NCBI GenBank assembly: GCA_946965045.2
Contig: OX337239.1
Location: forward strand, 1,302,001 to 1,366,000
Direction: 5' to 3'
Length of the DNA: 64,000 nucleotides
Source of the DNA: Epithemia pelagica
Lineage: Eukaryota > Bacillariophyta > Bacillariophyceae > Surirellales > Surirellaceae
Part shown: positions 22,701 through 31,320 of the stretch, piece after piece
Layout of the letters: each line of letters begins with the position of its first letter
How positions within the stretch are numbered: the first letter of the stretch is position 1
The notes under the pieces: generated by a model
Database searches by the model: none
Told to the model about the DNA's origin: nothing
The model's input: only the letters and a program-made list of their open reading frames with translations
Made by a program: the position numbers and the translations under genes

Positions 22701-23698
22701 AGGTATTGTGCTGCCGGTGGAGGCATATTTGTGTGACCGTGAGCTCTTGTCGCCGGCGGTGGCTGTCGTCTTTCAGGGAAGAGTTGTTTTTGGCATCTGT
22801 CGATTCGTGCCGTTGTCAAGGTTGCAGGTGGTGTGTTGGTTGTAAGTCTTTTCACTGCTGCTCGGTAGTTGCCTAAGTCTGCCAGTTGTTGTGCGGAGGC
22901 TAGCCGCCATGAAGGCAATGGGTCAGTTGGCTGATGTTGTTGTTTGTTTTTTTGGTTTTGCCGCTTCTTTTTGTTGTTTGTTGTCCTTGTGTTTGGCAAC
23001 GGTGTTGGGTTCCATATCATGTTATGGAGTTGCTCAATCCTGCCTGATTTCAGCAGCAAAAGTCTTGCTCGGAACGCGTTCGAATGGGTGAGGTGCACTG
23101 TGCCCTGTATTGGTGCAAGGAGCAACGGCTCTAGGAGGATGAGCAGTTTCCAGAATGGGGTGGCATCGACGTCATAGGCGGGTGGCCGTTCGTCTTTCAG
23201 AATGGTTGGCGCCAGCGGTGATGTGGCTTCAAGTATCCAATTGGTCATGTTGTTGTAGGTGGCATAAAATTCGGCCCTGAGCGGTGGCTTGAGCTTGTGC
23301 CAGAGGCTCCGACGGAAGGGCGGTGGGGATATTTGTAGTTTGTGGATATAAGCTAGGCTGTTTTTCCAGTTTGCAGTTGTTTCTGGTGTAGAATGTCGGT
23401 AGGTATGTAGGACTAAGTCGATGTTCGTCTTTGACCTACTATGTTTTTTTGTTACGTGTTTTCTAAGGTGGCCTTCAGTGGCGAAGATGGCAGTGGGAGT
23501 GTCGCATGTCGGACATGGATGGAGTCCGTATTGGGTGCATAGGGTTGGGGTGAGGTAATCTGATGGATGGGTTTCATTGTGTTCGGTGATGAGGTGTTGT
23601 TTGAGTGATGCTTGGGGGTTGGTTGTCAATGGGGGCACTTTCCACGGGCAATCTGGCACGGGACAGTGTTTGGGTGGTTTTGTGGTTGGATTACTCAT
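19799..23698 (-). CDS. ORF2 of R2-like retrotransposon: zinc fingers, reverse transcriptase, endonuclease
   Basis: The frame is open back to 23821, but ATG 23698 is the likely start: its ATGAGTAA overlaps the ORF1 stop, giving 1,299 residues. Two C2H2 fingers come first (CPVPDCPW...HLITEH and CPTCDTP...HVTKKH, about 13-100). The reverse transcriptase follows: LVMLDLVNMFNNVSR (about 509), GFPQGCPLSPLFS (about 571), and SIMDDTSVC (about 623) as the catalytic box, with Met-Asp-Asp in place of the usual Tyr-x-Asp-Asp. Near the C-terminus are a Cys/His cluster (CRCS...GDHLYSC, about 981-1000) and an ADVGM...YVAIDITI segment (about 1053-1077), the layout of the restriction-like endonuclease of R2-type elements. 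The role is target-primed reverse transcription. Confidence 0.85.
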   Translation of the reverse strand: MSNPTTKPPKHCPVPDCPWKVPPLTTNPQASLKQHLITEHNETHPSDYLTPTLCTQYGLHPCPTCDTPTAIFATEGHLRKHVTKKHSRSKTNIDLVLHTYRHSTPETTANWKNSLAYIHKLQISPPPFRRSLWHKLKPPLRAEFYATYNNMTNWILEATSPLAPTILKDERPPAYDVDATPFWKLLILLEPLLLAPIQGTVHLTHSNAFRARLLLLKSGRIEQLHNMIWNPTPLPNTRTTNNKKKRQNQKNKQQHQPTDPLPSWRLASAQQLADLGNYRAAVKRLTTNTPPATLTTARIDRCQKQLFPERRQPPPATRAHGHTNMPPPAAQYLKLQDKLFESALRQMKPGTASGPFATCTDTLVSMALYKTTSAPDATRPYFHNIKALIQLVVTGQIPTTVQQILASNYFLALHKDMANLERLRPIGIGTAIQRVAAKAALVHLTDNIRPLLLKGGQYGIQVPGGVDFVAQTTAMAVKQYIDKTHDLENNTTENNTTENNQPTTPPSRALVMLDLVNMFNNVSRTEARKILLENEATTQLVPLFDLLTKHTCNQWYFDDNKAANYLTQTEGFPQGCPLSPLFSCLVLLALTNKLNNEQAKRAQLRLRNNDPNDDGMGGIGHTASIMDDTSVCLPHCDIPWFLHRFEELGKPLGIVLNKSKTTILTSTEGHSPSNLDEKQTHSLNQALSFLSPDDPSKAEITSSVRFLGQPIGSTAFARQYINKKLQGMQHKMNCLLQLDDLQTQHNLFKFTMVSAILHLLPTDINLAYKQTNPRTTLWSSPTTTQTEQLITNFLAKLTSLPENEISTSSALIATIPQRLGGLGYQQAAVAAYPRLLTQTARAIALATSTDTPIPLVHQRELSNWKDSTDEYMTTFRKTLSLFANEYAEESLYVPKRYDHTTHNCLLNHTVQEHTIPKLFTETNPKQRIFLPGLLSPLTSMALSLPLTATKFRFQNSVFRTAIKRKLRLPLFVRDPTQSWPQRCRCSATKAIDPMGDHLYSCTSASKTPLSNAIRDTLYDILRQIAPAAEAVDTPHDVHIEPPGLTPQHQRNIRPADVGMLLSKPHKNSPFQYVAIDITIPPPQQPQTILDPSDHNTLATLASRTHQEAARAKFCRDPETSRHLLHNGIYLLPFTVDHLGALGSFADRLLFPSIYQPHLFSTTQPPPWTNAFFGKDEKRSKAHPAAYRLFQEASDAPSNLLTAANSKTKKFSYPEAHIYSIGHYAKASLGHAIVSALATHANNNIAAIRQHQATRKTRTTQLQNLATPCFAPVTPIYSPAPLAQFLSITDETPLLCVPTA

Positions 23699-24632
23699 GT
23701 GGCCCTTTGGCCCTATCTTCATGCGGGACCACATGGCCGGTGCGCGAGTCGGCGATGTTGGGGTTGCCAGACTGTACCAAAGTCTGCGCAAACCTCCAAG
23801 CATCTTGCGCGTCTGTGTCATTCGTAAATGACTTTGTTCTTTCTAAAAATTGTCGCATTTCCTCGATGCGGGAAGGGTTGTTGTGTGCAACGTACTTGAA
23901 AATGAGTTCGATTTCTTGCATGGTCGTTGCAGAGAATTCGTTGTCGCCCTCTCCTGGGTCTAGGTTGTCGTCGCTACCAATGAGTGCCCGCGAGTGGTCG
24001 TCTGATTCTTCAGTGTCCATCAGGTCGTCATTGTTTTGTTCGTCTTCGGTTTGTTCCGCTAGTGCGGCGAATTGGTTCCGTTTGGCCGGAGGTTTCGAGT
24101 CTTCGTTTTCAGAGGTTTGGTCCGCGAAGTGGTTTTGGTTTGTTTGGGCTGCCACTGTTGTCCAATCTGTTCCGTCGTCGTAGGGGTCGCTTGCTTCTTC
24201 GTCTGTTGGTTGCATAGCGGAGGCGCTACGTTTGTTGGTCGGTGGGCTATTGGGATCCTTTGGTTTGGTTGTTGGTGTTGTGAGAACGTCGGCGTCAGTC
24301 TCATCCGTGTTGTCTTCCAAGTTGTTGTGTTTTCGGCGTAGCAGCCGGTTCGTGAAGGCCAGGAGTTTGTTTGTGTGACTTGATGAGGAAGGAGTTGTCG
24401 GGTCTTGGTTGGTGGTTTGTTGTCTCGGAGGTGTCGCTGCTACTGCTGCCAGGGTGGGGAGCAGGATGTTTTCCGGGAAGTCTGGGTGTTGTCTAATCGT
24501 GTTGGTGGTGAGCAAATGAGTATCCGGCGTCTTCCGCAAATATAGCGTGTAATACTGCGTGTCTGGGTCCTCATTGTAAGTCTCGGCAGCATTCCGCATG
24601 TCTGTCTGACAGTCCGACATCCCAGCCCCCAA
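23691..24632 (-). CDS. ORF1 of R2-like retrotransposon
   Basis: The 313-residue product is acidic and rich in Thr, Asn, Asp and Gln, with no recognisable fold or zinc knuckle. Its stop codon overlaps the likely ORF2 start by 8 bases (ATGAGTAA, 23698-23691), which suggests translation of ORF2 by termination-reinitiation. An alternative Met lies four codons inside. An RNA-binding or assembly role is expected from position only. Most R2-group elements have a single ORF, so a separate ORF1 is unusual. Confidence 0.7.
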   Translation of the reverse strand: MGAGMSDCQTDMRNAAETYNEDPDTQYYTLYLRKTPDTHLLTTNTIRQHPDFPENILLPTLAAVAATPPRQQTTNQDPTTPSSSSHTNKLLAFTNRLLRRKHNNLEDNTDETDADVLTTPTTKPKDPNSPPTNKRSASAMQPTDEEASDPYDDGTDWTTVAAQTNQNHFADQTSENEDSKPPAKRNQFAALAEQTEDEQNNDDLMDTEESDDHSRALIGSDDNLDPGEGDNEFSATTMQEIELIFKYVAHNNPSRIEEMRQFLERTKSFTNDTDAQDAWRFAQTLVQSGNPNIADSRTGHVVPHEDRAKGPHE

Positions 24633-24783
24633 GCCCCAATTCTCGGCGCGCGGGCGCGGGGCTACAATAGAATCTACAATATAGTGTTCGTGTTCTGGGT
24701 TCTGGGGATTTTCACATCCATTCGCGATCCATTAGCGACTTGTTCACCATTCATTCTCATGGTCGCATCTTAGTCGTTGAAGG

Positions 24784-25402
24784 ATGATCGACCCAACGGA
24801 TTTCCTGCGGAATTTTACAATACAATTATTATTTTCACTCCCCACTCCCCACCAATTTCCAATTTCCGATTTCGCTCTCTGAGTACGAAGTACGAACATT
24901 CTTTGGGCGCACCAAAACCGAACACAAACACAACCCTTCAGACAATTTTTTCTTCTTATCCTTGTTGATCCGACGTCCTCTTTATCAAGACAATCAAAAG
25001 GTTCAAGGAGTCGGCGACAAGGAAAATCGAAATAGTGCTGCTGGAAAAGGGTGCGTCTTCGACTGCATCCCAAGACTGGCCAGGACGATCTGCCAGAGGA
25101 CGGACGCATCGCAATGGAAAACCTTTCTTGTCTCCGCCTAATGCACCTAAAACAAGCAATAGAGTTTCTCATTTTTCTTTTCTAAAATATATCATAGTTT
25201 GACCATAGGCATGCAATCGTTTTATCGACACGACTAAGGACACAAACAAACTGCAAGAGCAACATGACAAGCATTCTTCATGTACATCTCCTGACGTTGT
25301 TTCCGACCCGTATCCATGGAAAAAATGATGGAGCATGTTACTTCTCCCAAAGTTGCTTTTTATATACTCATACACACCAAGACAATAACACGCCCCCTAT
25401 GT
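24784..25402. other. Intergenic, holds the right target-site duplication
   Basis: It begins with atgatcgac (24784-24792), the second copy of the retrotransposon target duplication. The rest is AT-rich and lies between the old upstream flank of AC2 and the 3' end of the globin gene. No gene is seen. Confidence 0.5.
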
Positions 25403-26035
25403 TTAGGCAGCAACGGGGTTACTTGACACTTGCTCCAAAGAATCCCTTCCCTTGGCGCCACCACTTTTAAGAACAGTCACCATCAAATCTTCAGAAATGG
25501 CGCTAAAGACAATCTTCCATGCATTGCGAATGTCGTCAGTGAAATCGTCACCGAACATTTCCTCCATCATGTTAGTCAAGGCCTTGCCCATGATTGGGAA
25601 CATTTCCGCTTGGACGCCGTAATTGACATGCTTTTCTCCCAACCCCTTGATTTTCTCCGTCAAGAGGACTCCATCCGGACCCAACATGTTGAAGGCTGTG
25701 TCAAACATGGTGATCAACTGCTTCGAATGAGCAATAAACTTGGGGTCGGATGTGAGGTCGTCCACTTCGGCGTAAAGGTCGTACCCAAACATTGGCTTGG
25801 CCTTTGGGCATTTGTTAAAAAGACTGGAAAGGTGAAATGAATGAAAGTCGAAAGTAGCACGGACAACAACAACATGAGGAACCATGTGGCTTCTTCTGAC
25901 GATAAACCCATTTGTCAAAACTTACAATTTCATCACCTTTTGTCCAGCTACATTCTCATAATCCTCCTTTTCCTTAAGCTTGCCCCAAGTATCGAGCGCA
26001 AGTTTCAAAGTATCAGGATCGACTGACTTGACCAT
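25403..26035 (-). CDS. Single-domain globin, two exons
   Basis: The exons are 26035-25926 and 25823-25403, joined across a 102-bp GTAAGT...CAG intron in phase 2, giving 176 residues. The start MVKSVDPDTLKLALDTWGKL fits the A-helix with its conserved Trp. PMFGYD supplies Phe CD1, FIAHSKQLITMFD supplies the E-helix with His at the distal E7 position, and GEKHVNYGVQ supplies the proximal F8 His. The length is about that of a single-domain 3/3 globin with a short tail. No targeting peptide is seen, so it is probably cytosolic. Likely roles are O2 or NO binding. The gene sits between two transposable elements yet has no lesion. Confidence 0.85.
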
Positions 26036-26269
26036 GGTTGTTTGTTTGTTTGCTTGCTTGTCGTAGAGAGATGTAAACTTGATCGTAAGATGAAACTCGA
26101 CCTCGAATTATGAGAGCCATCGTTGCGATGATCATGTGATATCAAAGATATCAATTCTGGATCTGCGGCATCTGGTAAGGTTGGGCCTACCGAATGTCTC
26201 TGGCATTGATGACTGTGTCTGTCAACGATCAGAAAATCGAATGACCCAAATAATTTGTCTGTTGCAGCT

Positions 26270-26295
26270 GGGACACCCGCTATTTTTGTAACCAT
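26270..26295. repeat. Left terminal inverted repeat
   Basis: Reverse complement of 31321-31346 with one mismatch at base 15. Confidence 0.85.
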
Positions 26296-26461
26296 AGTGC
26301 TTATGGACCTTGAACAGAATATACCAAAAAGGGCGAAGGACGGACAAGCTTATTTTCTTTTTGGTACATAATAATAGAACAAAATACTTATCGACATTGA
26401 TATTTCTGTATATTAGAATACATAGAGAGGAAAATACACGAATCGGAACATTTGGCGAGGG

Positions 26462-26640
26462 TCGATACAACCCGATACAAACCATACAACTGGTCGAAAC
26501 AACATCCGATACAACCGATACAAATTCCGATACAACCCGATACAACCCGATACAACCGATACAACCCCGATACAAACGATACACGGGGGTCGATACAACC
26601 GATACAAATCGACGAAACCCCGATACACACACCCGATACA
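26462..26640. repeat. Subterminal CGATACAA-type array, left
   Basis: About fourteen copies of a short motif (C)CGATACAA(C) occur, irregularly spaced. The long minus-strand frames across this array are products of the repeat. Subterminal arrays of this kind often bind transposase. Confidence 0.85.
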
Positions 26641-26684
26641 ACAACAAGAATGAGTCTTCACAACAAAAATGAGCTTCACAAAAC

Positions 26685-27407
26685 GTGATCGCAAAACACG
26701 TCGAAGTTATCGACAACGATCGACGAAATGGAACACGACACAACAACCAACCTTTTTTGTCGCCAGGTAGTGGACAAAGAAAGAGGATGAGCAAGCAGGT
26801 CTCTGTATCGAAGAAGGAGAAGGAGAAGGAGAAGGAGAAGTTTGTTGATTGGAGGAAATGCGAGGGGCGGGCGATCCTCATCGAGGATTTGGAGCCAGGT
26901 GGTCTGCTCTACAACATGAACATGGTGCCGGCAGACCACCTTTTCAAGTTTTACAAGCGGCTCCCGGAGTTCAAAGGTGTCCCCTTCCAACAATTCAAGG
27001 CACGGCTGCAGGATCATCGACGCCAAGCAGACTACGCGAATGAAAGGGCAAGAAGTGACGAAAGGGCCCTTATTCATGACAGAAGGTTATATCCAAGACA
27101 ACAACACAACAACAAAGGTGAACTTGTCTTTGACCTTCACCCTGCAAAGCTGCTTCTTCGGCAGGATGTGAAGAATGGTGTGCACCTACGCTTGAAGCCA
27201 TCCGAGCTTCAAAGGACACGTCCTGCCTACAGGGACTTTAAGCCAGCAATCTTCAAGCACCGCATTTACCAGGAAGCACGCCGCCAACGTTTTTTCAACT
27301 ATCTGGCACTGAAACGCGAGGAGGAGCAAGGACGAGGACCTGTTGTCCCCTGTGATGAGCTGCGACGACGACATGATTTGGCAAATCATATACAAGACTA
27401 TACGTAA
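26685..27407 (+). CDS. Transposon accessory protein, function unknown
   Basis: The frame gives 240 residues; a Met at 26787 starts after a region without protein-like character and gives 206 residues. The N-terminus is Lys/Glu-rich (an EKEKEK run), followed by FVDWRKCEGRAILIEDLEPGG and a basic helical region with many Arg and Gln. Two conserved-looking blocks are DERALIHDRRLYPRQ and HLRLKPSELQRTRPAY. No known domain is recognised. It converges on the transposase gene with a 45-bp gap and lies inside the terminal repeats, so it belongs to the transposon. DNA binding is plausible from its charge but not shown. Confidence 0.7.
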   Translation: MIAKHVEVIDNDRRNGTRHNNQPFLSPGSGQRKRMSKQVSVSKKEKEKEKEKFVDWRKCEGRAILIEDLEPGGLLYNMNMVPADHLFKFYKRLPEFKGVPFQQFKARLQDHRRQADYANERARSDERALIHDRRLYPRQQHNNKGELVFDLHPAKLLLRQDVKNGVHLRLKPSELQRTRPAYRDFKPAIFKHRIYQEARRQRFFNYLALKREEEQGRGPVVPCDELRRRHDLANHIQDYT

Positions 27408-27452
27408 ACAAATAGAAAACACAAACAAACTTTTCTCTACTTTAGACATTCA

Positions 27453-28442
27453 TTAGGGTTGAAAGAGATGAGAGCTGCCATTGTTCATGGCATATTGCAA
27501 CGTAACAGCGACAGCTCGAAAGGCAAGTCCATGATTCGTGTCGCTGTGCCTCCAAGTTTGGTGCATGGAGGCAAAGGTAGACATTTTTCCGTTGAACGAT
27601 TCGTGTCGCAGGCGGATGCGACTCTTAATATTGTTCGCCATCCTTGAATCGTGTTGTGGGTTGGGCCAAGCAACCTTGTCGCGGAAAGCATTCTTGATGT
27701 AACCGCGATCAGCCACAACCTTTTTTCCATCCGCGAGGTGCTCCAGCACACCAGACCTCTCGAGCATCTCCTTGTCACCCATGCCTCCGCGCACTGGTCC
27801 AAAGATATCCACGACTTGCTGGCGATATGCACATAGAGTGATTTGATATTTCACTCCACCGTGCGCATGCTTCTGTGAGAAATTTCGTCGATCAAACGGA
27901 AGCAGTTCAGTCTTGTGCTTTCGTTCCCACGTTTTCTTATCAACACCATCCACAGATAGCGCGAAAATCTCCGAGTCAGGATTGTTCAGGTCGTGAGGCC
28001 AGAAAATTACCTTCTCCTCAAGCGCTGCGATCTTCCGAATCCATTTCCAGAGATTCTTGCCTCGGACGTTGCACGCACAAATTCGGAACCTGTCACCAAG
28101 CTGTACGCTGCTTCGAGGATAGCTGTAGATAAAGAAATGCGCAACCATGAACATGCGAAAGCCTTTTTGTTTATCCTTAGTACTTAGCTTTGCCTCTTCA
28201 ATTGTCGTATGGCACAAGTCATACCACATGGTTGCAATTGTAAGAGGCACCGATCCATAGTGTTGTTGGAACTTGTTGATGCGTTGCTCCCTCGTCAGAC
28301 GGCCATCCACGTCCAAGGAGAGATAAGCTAAGCCTCGCGTGAGAACCTCGTCTGGCTCGACCAGTGGCACCATCTTCTCTTTATGTTGAACAGTAGGAAG
28401 ATTCCGATGCGACCAACTTGGGGGAAGGAAGACAGCCTTCAT
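27453..28442 (-). CDS. DDE transposase, PIF/Harbinger (IS5-like) type
   Basis: The product has 329 residues. The catalytic triad can be placed: Asp in LSVDGVD (about 160), Asp in VVADRGYIK (about 240) and Glu in RHESFNGKM (about 277). The spacing and the ADRGY signature fit the Harbinger/IS5 superfamily. The N-terminal part (PDEVLTRGLAYLSLDVDGRL onward) is helical and may bind the ends. The frame is intact, so the element may be autonomous. It diverges from the next ORF across a 268-bp gap that must hold both promoters. Confidence 0.85.
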   Translation of the reverse strand: MKAVFLPPSWSHRNLPTVQHKEKMVPLVEPDEVLTRGLAYLSLDVDGRLTREQRINKFQQHYGSVPLTIATMWYDLCHTTIEEAKLSTKDKQKGFRMFMVAHFFIYSYPRSSVQLGDRFRICACNVRGKNLWKWIRKIAALEEKVIFWPHDLNNPDSEIFALSVDGVDKKTWERKHKTELLPFDRRNFSQKHAHGGVKYQITLCAYRQQVVDIFGPVRGGMGDKEMLERSGVLEHLADGKKVVADRGYIKNAFRDKVAWPNPQHDSRMANNIKSRIRLRHESFNGKMSTFASMHQTWRHSDTNHGLAFRAVAVTLQYAMNNGSSHLFQP

Positions 28443-28710
28443 GGCTCATTCCCTAGTAGTGTCACAAATTGGCGGAAAGGTGCTTCATCCCGAACACGAG
28501 TAGAAAGATCCGTGGGTCCACACACACCAATCTGCCCTAAGTAAACTTAAATACTGCTTATGATCAAGCAATCAAACACATTCCTATGATATTAGTAGCT
28601 GTAGACAAACCAACGACACAAGAGGAGCATGTTGGATCAAGAGGGAATGGCTTGCGCTTCGCAAACCTGTCTACTTCTCTCGTTGATTGTTGGATCATTG
28701 ATTTTCTATC

Positions 28711-30168
28711 ATGACAGAGCAACAACATGATCATAAATTGGACGAAAAGAAGAAACCACCGCCAAAGAGGCCAGCCAAGTTCCCCGCTCCAGGTGGATTG
28801 CCGTTTGACCAAACAAGAAAATTAATCAAGGCCATCGAAAAACAAGGCCAGTCGAGACACTCCTTTGATCTCCTTTCGTTTTGCAGTAATAATCCCACCG
28901 ACTGGGGATTTGAAGGCTCGTTGAAGCGACGACAAGTACAACTTCGCTGGGGCAAGTGCAAGTCCCGGTCCATCCAAGCCTACGTCAACTACCTCCATCG
29001 ACTGGGAGTTGATCCAAACGAGAAGACTCTCAAAGAACTTGAAAACAAAGAGTCAGGAACCATGGTGAAGAGCAACAAGATTTCCGACAATGACACTTAC
29101 ACCACTGATGTTGCCAACGACGTCAGCCCCGAAGAGGAGCAGATGTACAAGGACGCTTATGGGCGCTTGTATGGTGATCAAGATTATGCTGCTGGCATGG
29201 CTGAGCAAGACGACGACAGGAAGCCAGCTCCCCGCAATCTCAACCGCACACCTGTGAAGGGAGGAGAATCACCGGCGGTGTTTCTTGGCAACGATGCCCA
29301 CGATGCCCACGATCAGCAGATGGGACAGGTAAACGCCTCCAACTTCTTCGCAAGTCCCAGCCCAGTACGCCACAACGTTGCCGCCGCTTATGCTGTCCCT
29401 GGTGTTGACCTCAATGGAGGTGATCCACCGCAACATGTCTTCGGGAGGGTGTCTCCACTTCTTTCTCGTATCCCTCCTCGTCCCCCACAACTGCCTAACG
29501 ACGTGTTGCACCCATTTGTTCCGACAAGTTGGTTGGTGAATCAAAATGGGACGGTCAAGCACCCTTGGATAATCGCCGTCAACCATTTATGTGCCGAACG
29601 TAACAGAGATTTCGACATTCAATACGTTGAAGGGATCGACCAGGACGAACTTTTCACTCGCAACGGCTTCCACTTACGCCGTTCAGTCCCTTGCCAGGAC
29701 CATCATTTATGGGATGCGAGCATTCCCGACGATGTTTTCGGAGAAAGCTGGCGTGGTCGTTTAATCTCGATGAGGGGGCCGGCGCAGGACTTCTGGATCC
29801 GCGATCCCGAGCGGTACCACAAGGACGAGAAGTTGTCCAAGATCAAGTGTGCCGCTACAAAGAAGGCCCATAGTGCTACTATGGTGGCTATTGAGGATTC
29901 TGACGATGGCAGCTACTGGGCCCACTATAGGTTTGCCTTTCACCCGTCTATCAAACTCGACAACCAGATTTTCTCCAAGGATGAGACTGTCATCCCTACG
30001 GAGTACAACCCCATCAAAATGAAATCAAATGACTCGGAGAATGATTTCGGCCGTGATCTCCTTGGTATGACTATCTTTTGGCGCATTGCATGCAAGGGTG
30101 GCACCAAGATTGCCACCAAAGGCAAGAAGAATGCGGAGGCTGCCAAGAACATGTTTGGTGACTTGTAA
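28711..30168 (+). CDS. Transposon accessory protein with a possible Myb-like N-terminal region
   Basis: The product has 485 residues. Residues about 25-100 (RKLIKAIEKQGQSRHSFDLL to SIQAYVNYLHRLGV) are basic with regularly spaced Trp, Phe and Arg, and could be a Myb/SANT-like or other helix-turn-helix domain. Harbinger elements elsewhere carry a Myb-like second protein, which supports this by position. A long acidic linker follows, then a C-terminal globular part with WIIAVNHLCAERNR and a Trp-rich stretch. No enzyme motif is seen. It is intact and divergently transcribed from the transposase. Confidence 0.7.
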   Translation: MTEQQHDHKLDEKKKPPPKRPAKFPAPGGLPFDQTRKLIKAIEKQGQSRHSFDLLSFCSNNPTDWGFEGSLKRRQVQLRWGKCKSRSIQAYVNYLHRLGVDPNEKTLKELENKESGTMVKSNKISDNDTYTTDVANDVSPEEEQMYKDAYGRLYGDQDYAAGMAEQDDDRKPAPRNLNRTPVKGGESPAVFLGNDAHDAHDQQMGQVNASNFFASPSPVRHNVAAAYAVPGVDLNGGDPPQHVFGRVSPLLSRIPPRPPQLPNDVLHPFVPTSWLVNQNGTVKHPWIIAVNHLCAERNRDFDIQYVEGIDQDELFTRNGFHLRRSVPCQDHHLWDASIPDDVFGESWRGRLISMRGPAQDFWIRDPERYHKDEKLSKIKCAATKKAHSATMVAIEDSDDGSYWAHYRFAFHPSIKLDNQIFSKDETVIPTEYNPIKMKSNDSENDFGRDLLGMTIFWRIACKGGTKIATKGKKNAEAAKNMFGDL

Positions 30169-30190
30169 GCCACCAATTCCTACGAGTGTT

Positions 30191-30235
30191 TACATGATGA
30201 GTTTTTACATGATGAGTTTTTACATGATGAGAGTT
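30191..30235. repeat. Three 15-bp tandem repeats
   Basis: Three copies of tacatgatgagttttt-like 15-bp units lie just after the stop codon of the 485-residue ORF. Confidence 0.8.
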
Positions 30236-30310
30236 TCTACATTGACGAGTAGTTAGTAATCTTCCTTTATCCTATATTAGTTGAGAATTTGCATTAACCA
30301 TGATGTTGCA

Positions 30311-30757
30311 TTAACCGTGACCATAGCGCACACGACGCCAACGAGCCTTGTCCACACGTAGGTTACTTTGACGTTGCACAGCAACCGTCAAATAATTTAG
30401 GAACAAGTTCCCAATCCGATGGCCAGCTTCTCCTTCGGAGGAGATGCCCTCACACTGGGACAGCCTCCTCGTAAGGTCGCGTAGCAGCTCTTCAATGTCA
30501 CAGTGCTGCTGGAGAACAGCCTCTTCATAGCTTGCCGGTGGTGCTTCCTCTCCGACTCGGATCGATTCGTGATGAAGCCGTGTTGCAATCTCCTCCTCGT
30601 TCGGCTTGATGATGATAATGACGTAGGTAAAGAACTCTGTCCTGCCCTTCTTCTTGTCGAGGAAGCCCCTCTTTCCACGGTACGTCCCACCAACAATCCG
30701 GATCTTGGCTCCCTTCCGGTCGGCGGGGTAAACCTTCGGTTTCTTCTTCTCGGCCAT
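30311..30757 (-). CDS. Transposon-encoded KOW-motif protein
   Basis: The frame is open from 30826, but the Met at 30757 (MAEKKKPKVYPADRKGAK) gives a compact protein of 148 residues. GAKIRIVGGTYRGKRGFL directly after the start is a KOW motif, the beta-barrel element of ribosomal proteins L24/L26 and Spt5/NusG that contacts RNA or nucleic-acid machinery. The rest is helical, with ASYEEAVLQQHCDIEELLRDL. It lies between the 485-residue ORF and the right subterminal array, inside the terminal repeats. Its role in transposition is unknown; binding nucleic acid is inference. A captured host gene is possible. Confidence 0.7.
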   Translation of the reverse strand: MAEKKKPKVYPADRKGAKIRIVGGTYRGKRGFLDKKKGRTEFFTYVIIIIKPNEEEIATRLHHESIRVGEEAPPASYEEAVLQQHCDIEELLRDLTRRLSQCEGISSEGEAGHRIGNLFLNYLTVAVQRQSNLRVDKARWRRVRYGHG

Positions 30758-30890
30758 GATTGCGACTTCTTCTTCTTGCTTTCGTCTTGAAAAATGAGTC
30801 TGATTGTTGTGTTGCTGTTGTCGCAAGCAATTTCATTGGCGAGTTTGGCAGGAACCAATTCTTCGATTGCTTAATCCATCGCTTTATCAT

Positions 30891-30970
30891 TGTATCGCTC
30901 TCATTTCAAAAGTCGCCTGTTTATTCCATCTTGTATCGCTCTCATTTCAAAAGTCGCCTGTTTATTCCAT
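30891..30970. repeat. 41-bp tandem duplication
   Basis: Two units starting tgtatcgctctcatttcaaa lie head to tail (30891 and 30932), upstream of the KOW gene in its probable promoter. Confidence 0.85.
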
Positions 30971-30984
30971 GGTGACCGTCAACC

Positions 30985-31172
30985 CGATACATCAGGCCGA
31001 TACAAATCGCAACAAATTCGGAAGACCCGATACAGAGGACTCGAGTCCCCCGATACAAATACGGTTACAAATCCGTTGTATCGATACAGTACCTAAGCCC
31101 CCCGATACAACTAGATACAACCCCGATACACGACTGGATACAGTTGTATGTGCATCGATATAGAATCCGATA
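30985..31172. repeat. Subterminal CGATACAA-type array, right
   Basis: About ten copies of the CGATACAA-type motif occur, in the same orientation as the left array rather than inverted. Both arrays also end near a shared acatttggcgag (26451 and 31166 regions). Confidence 0.8.
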
Positions 31173-31320
31173 CATTTGGCGAGCTCAGCGCAAGGCTTCC
31201 CGAAGTTCAATAATTGGTACATTTAAGTAATTTTTTAGACACGTGCCGGTTCCTCTTTTGATAGTGTACAAAAATCGGGTACAGTCATCTCAACCAATCA
31301 GAAATAAGCCCAGTGGGGTC

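Larger units (their letters stand above)
19758..24783 (-). mobile_element. R2-like non-LTR retrotransposon, apparently full length
   Basis: The element is read on the minus strand. From 5' to 3' it has a leader of about 150 bp, ORF1 (24632-23691), ORF2 (to 19799), a 3' UTR of about 30 bp and a nine-base A tail (T-run at 19758-19766). The same 9-bp sequence flanks both ends. It landed about 170 bp upstream of the AC2 start codon. Both ORFs are open, so the insertion is probably young. Confidence 0.75.

Noticed and set aside
26222-26881. Minus-strand frames rich in Cys-Ile-Gly-Leu-Tyr-Arg repeats
   Set aside because: The repeats are translations of the CGATACAA array and not a protein family.
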